From assembly GCF_001202025.1 (NCBI RefSeq), contig NZ_LGHS01000072.1, positions 102,782-166,781 of the forward strand: a stretch of 64,000 bases of DNA, given 5' to 3'. The DNA comes from Pseudorhodobacter aquimaris. GTDB taxonomy: Bacteria > Pseudomonadota > Alphaproteobacteria > Rhodobacterales > Rhodobacteraceae. Made by a program: the position numbers and the translations under genes. Shown in pieces: positions 10,958 through 20,866 of the stretch (within the stretch, counting starts at the first letter, position 1; each line of letters opens with the position of its first letter). The notes under the pieces are model-generated. The model was given only the letters and a program-made list of their open reading frames with translations. It ran no database searches and was not told the origin of the DNA.

Positions 10958-11893
10958 ATGCCCTTTCCCCTTTCCCTTGTTGCCGATATCGGCGGGACCA
11001 GCACATCTGTCGCGCTTGCAAAGGGGCCAGAGCTTTTGTCCGACACCATCCGCCATTTTCAAAACGCCGATTTTGCGGGGGTGGAGGCGCTCTTGCAAAG
11101 CTACCTGTCGGGTGCGGGGGATTTGGACGGGGCTTGCGTGGCTGTGGCGGGGCCGGTCAGGGGGGGGGTGGCAAATTTGACCGCTCTGGACTGGACCATA
11201 GATGAGGCGATGCTGAAAAATGTGACCGGGGCGACAACGGTTGCGATTCTGAACGACCTTCAGGCACAGGGCCACGCCTTGGGACATATCGCGCCGGAAA
11301 AACTGCTGGCGGTGATCCCTGGACCCCTGCGTCCCGAAGAGGGAAGCCTGGTGGTCGGGGTTGGCTGCGGGTTCAATGCCGTGCCGGTATATGAAACATC
11401 CGCAGGCCGAATCATCCCCCCTTCGGAATGTGGCCATGCCCGCCTGCCGCTAAAGCTGACCGAAGATATAGAACTGGCGCAATATCTTCAGGAAACGGTC
11501 GGCTATGTGGCGGTTGAAGAGGTCTTGTCCCGTCGCGGCCTGGAACGGCTGGGTGCATTTGTATCTAATCGGCCATCCACCCCCAGGCTGGTCACGGCCG
11601 TGCCAATCCCGAAAAACGGCACCGAGAAGGCAGCGCAGCTTTTTGTCCGGCTGCTGGGGGCATATGTCGGTGATCTGGCGCTGACATATTCGCCCTTTGG
11701 CGGTATTTATCTTTGTGGCAAGCTGGCGCGGGAATTCGGCCCGCTTCTGGAAGGAAAAGGGTTTGAATCCGCCTTTGTGGACAAGGGTCCCTTTAGCTTG
11801 GACATGCGTAGGTTCGCCGTAAGGGCGATCATGGATAGCGATGCCATTTTAACGGGTTGCGCCGTTTACTTAAACGAAAACCTTCATACTTAA
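10958..11893 (+). CDS. glk: Glucokinase
   Basis: Phosphorylates glucose to glucose 6-phosphate with ATP in the cytoplasm. The 311-residue product from the ATG at 10958 (AAGGA eight bases upstream) begins MPFPLSLVADIGGTSTSVAL, where DIGGT is the phosphate-1 loop. AVAGPV, LTALDWTI (the usual LTN.PW region) and AILNDLQAQ with the catalytic Asp follow at about residues 65-110, and ECGHARLP lies near residue 160. This matches the Glk (non-ROK) family. The frame extends 27 codons upstream without family similarity. It is divergent from the agl transporter and converges on pgm with one base between stop codons, giving an import-phosphorylation-isomerisation gene set. Confidence 0.9.
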   Translation: MPFPLSLVADIGGTSTSVALAKGPELLSDTIRHFQNADFAGVEALLQSYLSGAGDLDGACVAVAGPVRGGVANLTALDWTIDEAMLKNVTGATTVAILNDLQAQGHALGHIAPEKLLAVIPGPLRPEEGSLVVGVGCGFNAVPVYETSAGRIIPPSECGHARLPLKLTEDIELAQYLQETVGYVAVEEVLSRRGLERLGAFVSNRPSTPRLVTAVPIPKNGTEKAAQLFVRLLGAYVGDLALTYSPFGGIYLCGKLAREFGPLLEGKGFESAFVDKGPFSLDMRRFAVRAIMDSDAILTGCAVYLNENLHT

Positions 11894-11894
11894 G

Positions 11895-13571
<1,677 letters not shown>

Positions 13572-13707
13572 TTACGCGCATATTATCTGGCCCTGCAAGC
13601 CTGCCCGGGACAGTTCACGCTATGGCTGTAAATTCGATCTGATCTAGATCATTGTCACGGCTTTATTGCCTGCCTAACCTCAAAAAAATTAGTGAGGGGC
13701 GGAGCGC

Positions 13708-14151
13708 ATGAGACTGACAGTACGAACCAATCTTGCCATGCGAACGTTGATGCATTGTGCGGTGAATGAAGGGCAGGTCGTACGCAAGCAAGAGGTCGCA
13801 AAAAGCTGTGACGCCTCGGAAAACCATTTGGCACAGGTCATTCACAAACTGGCACAGGCAGGGTTTATTACTACCGTGCGTGGCCGGAGCGGCGGACTGA
13901 AGTTGAGCCGCCCACCGGCCTCAATCCGCGTGGGTGAGGTTGTGCGCTGTTTTGAGGCCTCGGTGCCCTTTACCCAATGCATGGAAACCGATCCCCTCGC
14001 GGCTGCCAACTGCCCTCTTGTGGATGCCTGCCGCTTGAAATTCGCCTTTGGCACAGCACTAGAGGCCTTTTACGCCTCGCTTGATCGCCTGACACTTGTG
14101 GATCTGATCAAGGACAACAGCGGGTTAAGACGTATGCTGACCGTTGCCTGA
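13708..14151 (+). CDS. nsrR: Rrf2 family Fe-S regulator, NsrR-like
   Basis: A 147-residue Rrf2-family winged-helix regulator. It starts MRLTVRTNLAMRTLMHCAVN; the helix-turn-helix (KQEVAKSCDASENHLAQVIHKL) and wing (RGRSGGLKL) occupy residues 28-67. Three cysteines at about 91, 102 and 108 (C-x10-C-x5-C) form the cluster-binding loop typical of NsrR, which senses nitric oxide through a 4Fe-4S centre and represses NO-detoxification or denitrification genes. A GAGGGGCGGAGCGC tract precedes the ATG. Downstream lies a short ORF with an NNR/FNR-type box, consistent with an NO-response locus. IscR is less likely, given the Cys spacing and gene context. Confidence 0.82.
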   Translation: MRLTVRTNLAMRTLMHCAVNEGQVVRKQEVAKSCDASENHLAQVIHKLAQAGFITTVRGRSGGLKLSRPPASIRVGEVVRCFEASVPFTQCMETDPLAAANCPLVDACRLKFAFGTALEAFYASLDRLTLVDLIKDNSGLRRMLTVA

Positions 14152-14504
14152 TTGCGTATTGTTACAGTAACGTCACCGGGACCGGCTGATATCGGCCGGT
14201 TTCACTGCGCTTTCGGCGGAATTCGCCCACAGGCCCTGCGATCCCCTTGCTGCGTCGCCATTCCATCCCTAGATCGCCCGGATCCTGCCATATTGCCGCC
14301 CCATCAATGTAGCAATTTCAGGAAAACTTTAATGATCTGGTTGTCGCAAGGCAACCGTCACAGATGGAATGATCAATGTCGACCCCCTCGAACACGACCC
14401 TGTCAAACGGCACGCCCACCCTGCAAACGCCCGCCCCGCAAACGCCAGACAGCACAAAGCAGAATCTACCAAAACAGGCTATCTTTCGTGACTGGGCCTC
14501 TATC
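14152..14504 (+). other. Intergenic region between nsrR and the IS5-type element
   Basis: This 353-bp stretch contains a weak hairpin ACCGGC (14181-14186) / GCCGGT (14195-14200) that may end nsrR. It also holds the FNR/NNR-type box at 14341 and the 43-codon ORF at 14376. A competing 133-codon frame starting at 14152 overlaps both, but its composition is unlike protein and I do not accept it. Confidence 0.6.
14341..14354. promoter_or_regulatory. FNR/NNR-type binding box
   Basis: TTGTCGCAAGGCAA fits the TTG-N8-CAA dyad of the FNR/CRP family, and the TTGNC-N4-GNCAA form associated with NnrR/Dnr regulators of nitric oxide metabolism. It follows the NsrR-like gene. Its centre lies only about 28 bp before the ATG at 14376, so if it activates from -41.5 the transcript start would fall inside that ORF. 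It could act as a repressor site, or the ORF may be wrong. Confidence 0.45.
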
Positions 14505-14507
14505 TAG
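14376..14507 (+). CDS. Short unrecognised ORF ending exactly at the IS5-type element
   Basis: A 43-codon frame, Thr/Pro-rich at first and ending FRDWASI. Its present stop TAG (14505-14507) is the first triplet of the left inverted repeat of the insertion sequence. Removing the element with one copy of the CTA/TA target restores TAA at the same codon, so the protein end is unchanged by the insertion. An FNR/NNR-like box lies upstream. No family is recognised. Whether it is translated is unknown. Confidence 0.3.
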   Translation: MSTPSNTTLSNGTPTLQTPAPQTPDSTKQNLPKQAIFRDWASI

Positions 14508-15875
14508 CAGGCAGCTGAAGAAGTCAGCCCTCGACCCGGTGTTAGGAACATGATTCACTCTTTGCACGACAAGGGTGGAGGTGATGATGCGCGGGACGGA
14601 CGAGACGAGCGGGTCGCTGTTCAGCTATGTCGATCTTGAAGAGCGCATCCCTGCGCGGCACCCGCTGCGCAAGATCCGGCGGGTGGTCAACGAGGCGCTG
14701 GCCAGTCTCGATGCCGAGTTCGAGGCGCTCTACACCGATTTTGGGCGCCCCTCGATCGCGCCGGAACGGTTGATCCGGGCGAGCCTGATCCAGATCCTGT
14801 TTTCGGTCCGCTCGGAGCGGCAGTTGATGGAACAGATGCAGTATACCTGATGTTCCGCTGGTTCGTGGGCCTCGGCATCGACGATCCCGTCTGGGTCCCG
14901 ACGGTCTTCACCAAGAACCGCGACCGGCTGCTGAGCACCGAGATGTCGCGCAAGGTGATGACGGCGATCCTGGCGCATCGCGAAGTGGCGCCGCTGTTGT
15001 CGGACGAGCATTTCTCGGTCGATGGCACGCTGGTCAAAGCTTGGGCCTCGATGAAGAGTTTCCAGCCAAAACCGATGAGCACGCCGCCCGACGATGAAGG
15101 GCCAGGTGATCTGCCCGGACCCGACACCGCCTCTGACAATCAAGCCGAACAAACCCAATCCGAGACCATCCCGATGCCCCGCCCCGCTCGCCAGAACCGC
15201 AACCCCGAAGTCGATTTCCGGGGCGAGAGGCGTTCCAACGCTACCCATGCCTCGACGACCGACCCGGAGGCGCGCCTCTACAAGAAGTCTCCCGGCACCG
15301 GGGCGATGCTGTGCTTCATCGGGCATGCGCTGATGGAGAACCGTAATGGTCTGATCGTGCAGGGTGACCTGACCCAGGCGGACGGCCATGCCGAACGGCG
15401 CGCAGCATTGAACATGATCCACCGCCATTCCCCCGGGTCGACCCGACGTTTGACGCTCGGGGCCGACAAGGGGTTCGACGCGGCCGAGTTCGTCGCCGAC
15501 CTGCGCCAGTCGTGTGTCACGCCCCACGTCGCGCAGAAGTCACGACATTCAGCGATCGACGGCCGCACCACCCGGCACGAGGGCTATGCCCTTTCGATCA
15601 AGCACCGCAAGCGGATCGAGGAGGCCTTCGGCTGGGCCAAGACTGTCGGCGGAATGGCCCAGACCGTCTATCGCGGCGTCGAACGGGTGCGATCCCGCTT
15701 CATCCTGACGATGGCCGCCAACAATCTGGCCCGACTTCCACGGCTGCTGGCGGCATAACATGACATACGGTATCAGGGCACGCATGCTTGCAACATGGAA
15801 CGGCGCAACACGGAATGCCGACAGCCTCCGCAAGGGAAACCGTTCCGCCCCGCAGACTTCTTCAGCAGCCTGCTA
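14505..15875 (+). mobile_element. IS5-family insertion sequence, about 1.37 kb, transposase frameshifted
   Basis: Imperfect 21-bp inverted repeats define the element: left 14505-14525 begins TAGCAGGCAGCTGAAG, and the right repeat 15855-15875 reads TAGCAGGCTGCTGAAG on the minus strand, with one mismatch. The outermost TA (or CTA) may be target duplication rather than IS sequence, so the true ends are uncertain by two or three bases. A single transposase fills the element. The right end lies 34 bp from the olsB stop codon. Confidence 0.88.
14584..15758 (+). pseudogene. IS5-family DDE transposase split by a one-base frameshift
   Basis: The N-terminal part (from MMRGTDETSGSLFSYVDLEE) ends at 14850 with RQLMEQMQYT. 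The remainder reopens at 14850 in the next frame with MFRWFVGLGIDDPVW. Intact relatives read through as MEQMQYNL-FRWFVGL, so one A appears to be missing in TATACCTG near 14843. The DDE residues are present in the second part: HFSVDGT, GADKGFDAAEF and RKRIEEAFGWAK. A Pro/Asp-rich linker (PPDDEGPGDLPGPD) separates the first Asp from the RNase H core. An RBS-like GGAGGTGATG precedes the start. Programmed frameshifting is possible but there is no slippery heptamer, so decay is more likely. Confidence 0.85.
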
Positions 15876-15909
15876 AGGGATGAATTGGATTATCCCGCCT
15901 GAGGAACCG

Positions 15910-16656
15910 TTAAGGAACTTGCCCTTCAGTCCCGTCCTTGGTCCATGCGCGCAGCAAATTGGCGCGCACGGGCGGGATCGCCGCGATCTCTACTGCGGTA
16001 AACACATGCATCCGGTCCAGATCCCGATCAAAGACAGCATGATCGCTGACCCAGCCCCCCATCGCCAGATAGCTGCGCAATAAAGGCGGCATCGTTGCCC
16101 TGACTTGCAGGGCATTCTGCCCGCGCCCCTCCAGTCCCAAAGCGAAATCAAACACCTCGCCCGCTTTGACACCGGGCCGCCATTGGGGCGGCGCTTGATG
16201 TGTAGTGTTTAGATAGGCGAAAGCATCCAGATGCGGTTCTGCCACCGCCCCCGTAAAAGAGGTGCAGCCAAACAAGACCGCGATCCCTTCCGCATCAACC
16301 CGCGCCGTAAGCCACGCCCAGGCTACCCGCAATATATCCGGGTCATGGCGCATCGGGTGGATGCAAAAGCGGCCCAGTTCCAGCAAAGGCCCCTGATAAA
16401 GAGCGAGTCGTTTCAGGTCATAAAACTGCGCAGAATAGCTGTGCGATATATCGCTGGCTGCCATCGACAGCATCCGGAAACAACAAACCAGAGTGTCAGT
16501 GCCCGTATCCTCAACCAGAACATGGGTGCAGCGTTGGTCGAAATTGTCTTGATCCGAGGGCCGGAAACAGAGCGCGCGTAATGCAAGGACACGGTCCAGA
16601 TCATCTGGCCCCGCCGCTTCGCGGACCAAATAGCGCCCCTTGCGCAGCTGCCCCAC
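15910..16656 (-). CDS. olsB: L-ornithine N-alpha-acyltransferase (OlsB-like)
   Basis: A 248-residue GNAT-fold protein matching OlsB, which transfers 3-hydroxyacyl chains from acyl-ACP to ornithine, the first step of ornithine-lipid synthesis. Visible family blocks are YLVREAAGPDDLDRVLALRALCFR at the N-terminus, THVLVEDTGTDTLVCCFRML, LELGRFCIHP and GCTSFTGA in the middle, and LLRSYLAMGGWVSDHAVFDRDLDRMHVF near the end. The last corresponds to the substrate lid shared with hemolysin-like acyltransferases. The second enzyme, OlsA, is not next to it; an IS5-type element occupies the downstream side. The upstream neighbour is the BamE-like lipoprotein, 34 bp away on the same strand. Confidence 0.82.
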   Translation of the reverse strand: MGQLRKGRYLVREAAGPDDLDRVLALRALCFRPSDQDNFDQRCTHVLVEDTGTDTLVCCFRMLSMAASDISHSYSAQFYDLKRLALYQGPLLELGRFCIHPMRHDPDILRVAWAWLTARVDAEGIAVLFGCTSFTGAVAEPHLDAFAYLNTTHQAPPQWRPGVKAGEVFDFALGLEGRGQNALQVRATMPPLLRSYLAMGGWVSDHAVFDRDLDRMHVFTAVEIAAIPPVRANLLRAWTKDGTEGQVP

Positions 16657-16690
16657 CGCATCTTCCTTTGTTCAATATCCGGCTGTGGGT

Positions 16691-17161
16691 TTACTCACCC
16701 AGGAAATCACCGGCCTGCACACGGCCTACGTTGCTAAAGAGCTGACGCAAGAAGCTGATCCCTTTGATATTTGTCTCGGTCACACGGCGCGACAAGGGCA
16801 CCACACGCCCTTCGGCCAGGCCAAAGCGTTCGACATTCTCAACGATACCGCTTTGGTTGAAGCTGATCGCAACGACCTGCCGGTCAATCTCCTCGGGCTT
16901 CATAGGACCGACATGTTTGAACCTGCTTTGAACGTAGTACCAACCGCTGTCATCCAGCAGCCCCGCAGCAGAAGGGCGGCCAACCATCTCGGCCACATCC
17001 TCACGGCTTGAGGCACCGACCTGAACCGACTCCAGTTCGGCATCCATCGGCACATAACCATGATCGCGGTAAATCGCGGAACAGGCAGACAGCACCAGAA
17101 TCGATCCCGCCATGAGCAACCCGTTTAGCCGCGCCTTCACCTTGCTTGCCTGCACTTCCAT
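16691..17161 (-). CDS. bamE: BamE/SmpA-type outer-membrane assembly lipoprotein
   Basis: A 156-residue lipoprotein. The hydrophobic signal GLLMAGSILVLSAC ends in lipobox LSAC with Cys at residue 27, so the mature protein should be acylated and sent to the outer membrane. The SmpA/OmlA domain follows: VQVGASSREDVAEMVGRPSA, then DSGWYYVQSRFKHVG and VVAISFNQSGIVENVERFGL. BamE stabilises the BAM complex that inserts beta-barrel proteins. GAGGG five bases before the ATG supports the start at 17161. It is divergent from the yceD-rpmF operon and followed by olsB on its own strand. Confidence 0.88.
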   Translation of the reverse strand: MEVQASKVKARLNGLLMAGSILVLSACSAIYRDHGYVPMDAELESVQVGASSREDVAEMVGRPSAAGLLDDSGWYYVQSRFKHVGPMKPEEIDRQVVAISFNQSGIVENVERFGLAEGRVVPLSRRVTETNIKGISFLRQLFSNVGRVQAGDFLGE

Positions 17162-17311
17162 CGCACCCTCTTGCCTATAGGGGCGAAGCCCCGTATCCCG
17201 ATCCGGAATTCCGGCGTTCCCCTTGGCTTACAGAAGGATGGGCTTTTGTTCAAGAAAGGAACGCAACCTGCCGGCGGCTTTGCCCCCCTGACATGGTAAA
17301 CCGAAAGAGAC

Positions 17312-17944
17312 ATGATGACACAAAACAATGACAAGCGCCCCGATTCCCGGCCCGACTACCGGATTGCCCCGATCCCGTTTAGCGAAGAACTGCGCGTGGC
17401 GGGCCTGTCCAATCGCAAGCCGAACCGTTTCGATCTGGCACCGGATGCCGCGATGCGGGCGCAGATCGCGCAATACCTCGGGATCAACGCCATCGCCAAG
17501 CTGCGCCTGACCGGTGAGATCCGGCCAAAAGGGCGGCATGATTTCACCTTGCATGCAATGCTGGAGGCAAGCGCCGAACAGGCCTGTTCCATCACCCTTG
17601 CCCCTGTCGTCACCGAGATCAAGGAAGAGGTGCTGCGCGTCTTTCTAGCCGACTGGAAAGAGACCGAGGGCGAAGAGATGCAAATGCCCGAAGATGACAG
17701 CATGGAGGCTTTGGGCGAGGTGATCGATCTGGGCCATGTCACGGTTGAGGCGCTCTCGCTTGCCCTGCCCGCTTTTCCCCGCGCGCCGGGTGCCGTTCTT
17801 GAGGATGCGCAATTCGCAGCCCCCGGCACAACACCCCTGCGCGACGGCGATCTTAAACCTTTTGCCGGGCTTGCGGGGCTGAAAGCCAAGCTGGAGCAGG
17901 GCAAAGAGCCCGATAATGACGATGACGACGAAAACGAAGCTTGA
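17312..17944 (+). CDS. yceD: YceD/DUF177 family protein
   Basis: A 210-residue cytoplasmic protein of the DUF177 family, which in most bacteria lies directly before rpmF, as here. Family features: NRFDLAPDAAMRAQIAQYLGI near residue 35, a KLRLTGEIRPKG strand, and the QACSITLAPV segment with its conserved Cys at about residue 90. The C-terminus is acidic (DNDDDDENEA). In plants and some bacteria the family helps 23S rRNA accumulation; the biochemical role is not settled. The first two codons are ATG-ATG and the preceding GAAAGAGAC is a modest ribosome site. Confidence 0.88.
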   Translation: MMTQNNDKRPDSRPDYRIAPIPFSEELRVAGLSNRKPNRFDLAPDAAMRAQIAQYLGINAIAKLRLTGEIRPKGRHDFTLHAMLEASAEQACSITLAPVVTEIKEEVLRVFLADWKETEGEEMQMPEDDSMEALGEVIDLGHVTVEALSLALPAFPRAPGAVLEDAQFAAPGTTPLRDGDLKPFAGLAGLKAKLEQGKEPDNDDDDENEA

Positions 17945-18110
17945 GCCTGCCTGCATGGCATGACAAGAAAGGACTTGCGCGCGGACAGAATCGCAGTATG
18001 TTCCGCGCTTCGAGATATTGAGAGTGGTTCACGCACACCCAACACTTTGGGACAGTGCCAGATCCCCAAAGAAAATCAGGGCATTGCCCTCTAAAGACCG
18101 AGGTTGTGAC

Positions 18111-18317
18111 ATGGCTGTCCAGCAGAACAAAGTTACCAAATCCCGTCGCAACATGCGCCGTTCCCACGACGCATTGGTCGCGGCAAACCCTGCCGAATGC
18201 GCAAACTGCGGTGAGTTGAAGCGCCCTCACCATGTTTGTGGTGCCTGTGGCCATTACGATGCACGCGAAGTCGTCGCATCGGCCGAAGAGATCGATCTGG
18301 ACGAGGACGCGGCGTAA
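18111..18317 (+). CDS. rpmF: 50S ribosomal protein L32
   Basis: The 68-residue protein begins [21 protein letters not shown], the canonical L32 start. It has four Cys in two CxxC knuckles (CANC and CGAC) that can bind zinc, and an acidic tail. It is a component of the large ribosomal subunit. The frame extends 31 codons upstream, but the L32 sequence fixes the start at 18111. It lies 166 bp after yceD and 23 bp before plsX. Confidence 0.97.
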   Translation: MAVQQNKVTKSRRNMRRSHDALVAANPAECANCGELKRPHHVCGACGHYDAREVVASAEEIDLDEDAA

Positions 18318-18340
18318 GCCGTCTGTCATTGTTCTGAGGC

Positions 18341-19468
18341 ATGACGATTAGCCCCGACATCCCGGCAGAGGCCGAACAGGGTCCTGACGGGCAGACTGCG
18401 GGGCAAATTGTTATTTCCGTTGACGCCATGGGCGGTGACCGCGGTCCCGCCTCTGTTGTCGCGGGCCTTGTCCTTTCGGCACATAAAAATCCACGCATCG
18501 CGTTCATCCTGCATGGGGATGAGGCGGTTCTGGCACCTTTGGTCGCCAAACACCCCGAGCTTTCGGGGCGCTGTGTGTTGCGCCACGCCGCACGAATCAT
18601 CTCGATGGAAGACAAGCCCAGTCAGGCAATGCGTAACGGTCAAGGCACCTCTATGTGGTCTTGTATCGAAAGCGTGAAGCAGGGCGAGGCAACCGTGGCG
18701 GTGTCTTGCGGCAATACCGGCGCGCTGATGGCCATTTCCATGGTCCGGCTGCGCAAACTTCCTGGCGTAAACCGGCCTGCGATCGCCTGCCTTTGGCCGT
18801 CCCGCAATGCGGGCGGGTTCAATGTGATGCTGGATGTCGGCGCCGATGTCAAAGCTGACCCCGAAGATCTTGTACAATTTGCCACGATGGGCGCATCTTA
18901 TGCCCGCAACGGGTTGAACCTGATGCGGCCGCGCGTAGGCTTGCTCAATGTCGGGACCGAGGAAAACAAAGGCCGGCCAGAGCTTAAACAAGCCTATGAG
19001 ATGATGCCCGCGGTGGCGGCTGTTGGCGATTTCGATTTTGTCGGCTTTGTTGAGGGCGGCGACATTCCCGGCGAGCGCGTGGATGTTATCGTAACCGACG
19101 GCTTCAGCGGCAATGTCGCGCTAAAGACCGGTGAGGGTACGGCCAAGCTGCTTGCAGATTTCATGCGCGAAGCCTTTACTGGCAGTTTTCTGACAAAAAT
19201 CGCTGCGGTTTTTGCCATCGGTGCGCTGCGGCGTTTGCAAAAACGGATGGACCCGCGCCGCGTGAACGGTGGCGTTTTTCTGGGCCTGAATGGCACCGTC
19301 GTAAAATCCCACGGATCGGCAGATGCAACCGGTGTATCGGCTGCAATCAAACTGGCCTTCGATCTTGCCAAATCAGGTTTCAACGAAAGACTTGCCGCAC
19401 GCGTTGCATCTGCAGGGCAGGCAAGGCAGGATGAGGCCCGAGACCTTGGTGAGAGTGGGGACATATGA
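18341..19468 (+). CDS. plsX: Phosphate acyltransferase PlsX
   Basis: PlsX makes acyl-phosphate from acyl-ACP for phospholipid synthesis, peripheral to the inner membrane. The 375-residue product has an N-terminal extension of about 30 residues before VISVDAMGGDRGPASVVAG. Family blocks follow: SCGNTGALMAISMVRL, CLWPSRNAGGFNVMLDVGAD, NVGTEENKGRPELKQAYEMM, VEGGDIPGERVDVIVTDGF and GLNGTVVKSHGSADATGV. The stop overlaps the fabH start by ATGA, so the two fatty-acid/phospholipid genes are translationally coupled. This is the normal rpmF-plsX-fabH order. Confidence 0.96.
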   Translation: MTISPDIPAEAEQGPDGQTAGQIVISVDAMGGDRGPASVVAGLVLSAHKNPRIAFILHGDEAVLAPLVAKHPELSGRCVLRHAARIISMEDKPSQAMRNGQGTSMWSCIESVKQGEATVAVSCGNTGALMAISMVRLRKLPGVNRPAIACLWPSRNAGGFNVMLDVGADVKADPEDLVQFATMGASYARNGLNLMRPRVGLLNVGTEENKGRPELKQAYEMMPAVAAVGDFDFVGFVEGGDIPGERVDVIVTDGFSGNVALKTGEGTAKLLADFMREAFTGSFLTKIAAVFAIGALRRLQKRMDPRRVNGGVFLGLNGTVVKSHGSADATGVSAAIKLAFDLAKSGFNERLAARVASAGQARQDEARDLGESGDI

Positions 19469-20439
19469 CGTTAAGAGCCGTTGTAAAAGGCGTCGGGCAT
19501 TATTTGCCGGAACGCGTGGTTCCCAATTCGGAATTTGAGGCAACGCTGGCAACATCCGACGAATGGATCCGCACCCGCTCGGGGATAGAGCGCCGCCACT
19601 TTGCCGCCGAGGGGGAAACCACCTCTGATATGGCGCATAAGGCGGCGGTCAAGGCGCTGGAACACGCCGGGCTGTCGGTGGATGATATTGATGCGATTAT
19701 CCTTGCCACCTCTACGCCCGATCTGACTTTCCCTTCTGTCGCCACGATGGTGCAGGGCAAACTGGGCATGAACCACGGGTTCGCCTTTGATGTGCAGGCG
19801 GTCTGTGCGGGGTTTGTCTTTGCCCTCACGACGGCGAATGCGATGATCCTATCGGGCCAGGCACAGCGCATTCTGGTGATCGGGGCCGAGACCTTTAGCC
19901 GGATCATGGATTGGTCGGATCGCTCCACCTGTGTGCTGTTTGGCGATGGTGCCGGCGCGTTGGTTCTTGCGGCCGAGGAAGGAACCGGAAAGGTTTCTGA
20001 CCGTGGCGTTTTGTCATCCGATCTGAACTCCGACGGGCGCTACCGCGAGATGCTCTATGTCGACGGCGGAGTTTCGACCACAGGCGAATCGGGCAAGCTG
20101 CGGATGCAGGGCAATCAGCTTTTTCGCCAAGCCGTTGAAAAGCTTGCATCAACCGCCGAAACCGCGCTTGCCAAAATCGGGCTAAGCGGACAGGATGTTG
20201 ATTGGATCGTCCCCCATCAGGCCAATCTGCGCATCATCGCCGCCACCGCCGCGCGCATGGATGTGCCTATGGAGCGCGTTGTGGTGACCTTGCAGGACCA
20301 TGGCAATACTTCTGCGGCCTCTATCCCGCTTGCGCTTTCGGTCGGGCATCAGCGCGGCCAGATCAAGACAGGCGATTTGCTGGTGGTTGAGGCGATCGGC
20401 GGCGGTCTCGCGTGGGGATCGGCAGTTCTGCGCTGGTAA
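19465..20439 (+). CDS. fabH: 3-oxoacyl-ACP synthase III
   Basis: FabH condenses acetyl-CoA with malonyl-ACP to start fatty acid elongation. The 324-residue protein contains the full catalytic triad: Cys in DVQAVCAGFVFAL (about residue 113), His in WIVPHQANLRI (about 253) and Asn in QDHGNTSAASIPLAL (about 283). The start motif VGHYLPERVVPN and the active-site entrance region ERRHFAAEGETTSDMA are typical. It overlaps plsX by four bases and is followed 108 bp later by ihfA. Confidence 0.97.
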   Translation: MTLRAVVKGVGHYLPERVVPNSEFEATLATSDEWIRTRSGIERRHFAAEGETTSDMAHKAAVKALEHAGLSVDDIDAIILATSTPDLTFPSVATMVQGKLGMNHGFAFDVQAVCAGFVFALTTANAMILSGQAQRILVIGAETFSRIMDWSDRSTCVLFGDGAGALVLAAEEGTGKVSDRGVLSSDLNSDGRYREMLYVDGGVSTTGESGKLRMQGNQLFRQAVEKLASTAETALAKIGLSGQDVDWIVPHQANLRIIAATAARMDVPMERVVVTLQDHGNTSAASIPLALSVGHQRGQIKTGDLLVVEAIGGGLAWGSAVLRW

Positions 20440-20547
20440 TCCGCTTGTTTACACGAATGTAGCCTGCAACTGCACCGCACAAGCCTTTGATATTGACTTG
20501 GCTTTTTAAAACACGCATCCTTTTTGCAAAACTTCGGGGGATGTGTC

Positions 20548-20850
20548 ATGACTGAAAAAACTCTAACGCGTATGGACCTGAGCGAGGCCGTGTTTCGTGA
20601 GGTTGGCCTGTCGCGCAACGAATCTGCCAGTCTGGTTGAAAGCGTGTTGCTTCATATCTCGGACGCATTGGCCGCAGGTGAGACCGTAAAAATCTCTTCG
20701 TTCGGGACATTCTCGATTCGTGACAAGACGGCCCGCATTGGCCGCAACCCCAAAACCGGGGATGAGGTGCCAATCAGCCCCCGCCGCGTCTTGACCTTCC
20801 GCCCTTCGCATCTGATGAAAGATCGCGTTGCGGCCGGTGGCAAGATCTGA
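20548..20850 (+). CDS. ihfA: Integration host factor subunit alpha
   Basis: A 100-residue HU/IHF-fold DNA-bending protein that pairs with IhfB. It starts [22 protein letters not shown]; the [12 protein letters not shown] arm with the intercalating Pro and the terminal [14 protein letters not shown] are the IHF-alpha hallmarks. The start at 20548 follows CGGGGGATGTGTC; eight upstream in-frame codons are rejected. It is followed 16 bp later by a MerR-type gene, the usual alphaproteobacterial partner. Confidence 0.96.
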   Translation: MTEKTLTRMDLSEAVFREVGLSRNESASLVESVLLHISDALAAGETVKISSFGTFSIRDKTARIGRNPKTGDEVPISPRRVLTFRPSHLMKDRVAAGGKI

Positions 20851-20866
20851 ATCCTAAGGAAGACCG

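Noticed and set aside
14152..14553. 133-codon plus-strand frame after nsrR
   Set aside because: It begins at the base after the nsrR stop, is Arg/Pro/Cys-rich, and runs through the IS boundary into the left end of the element. No ribosome site.
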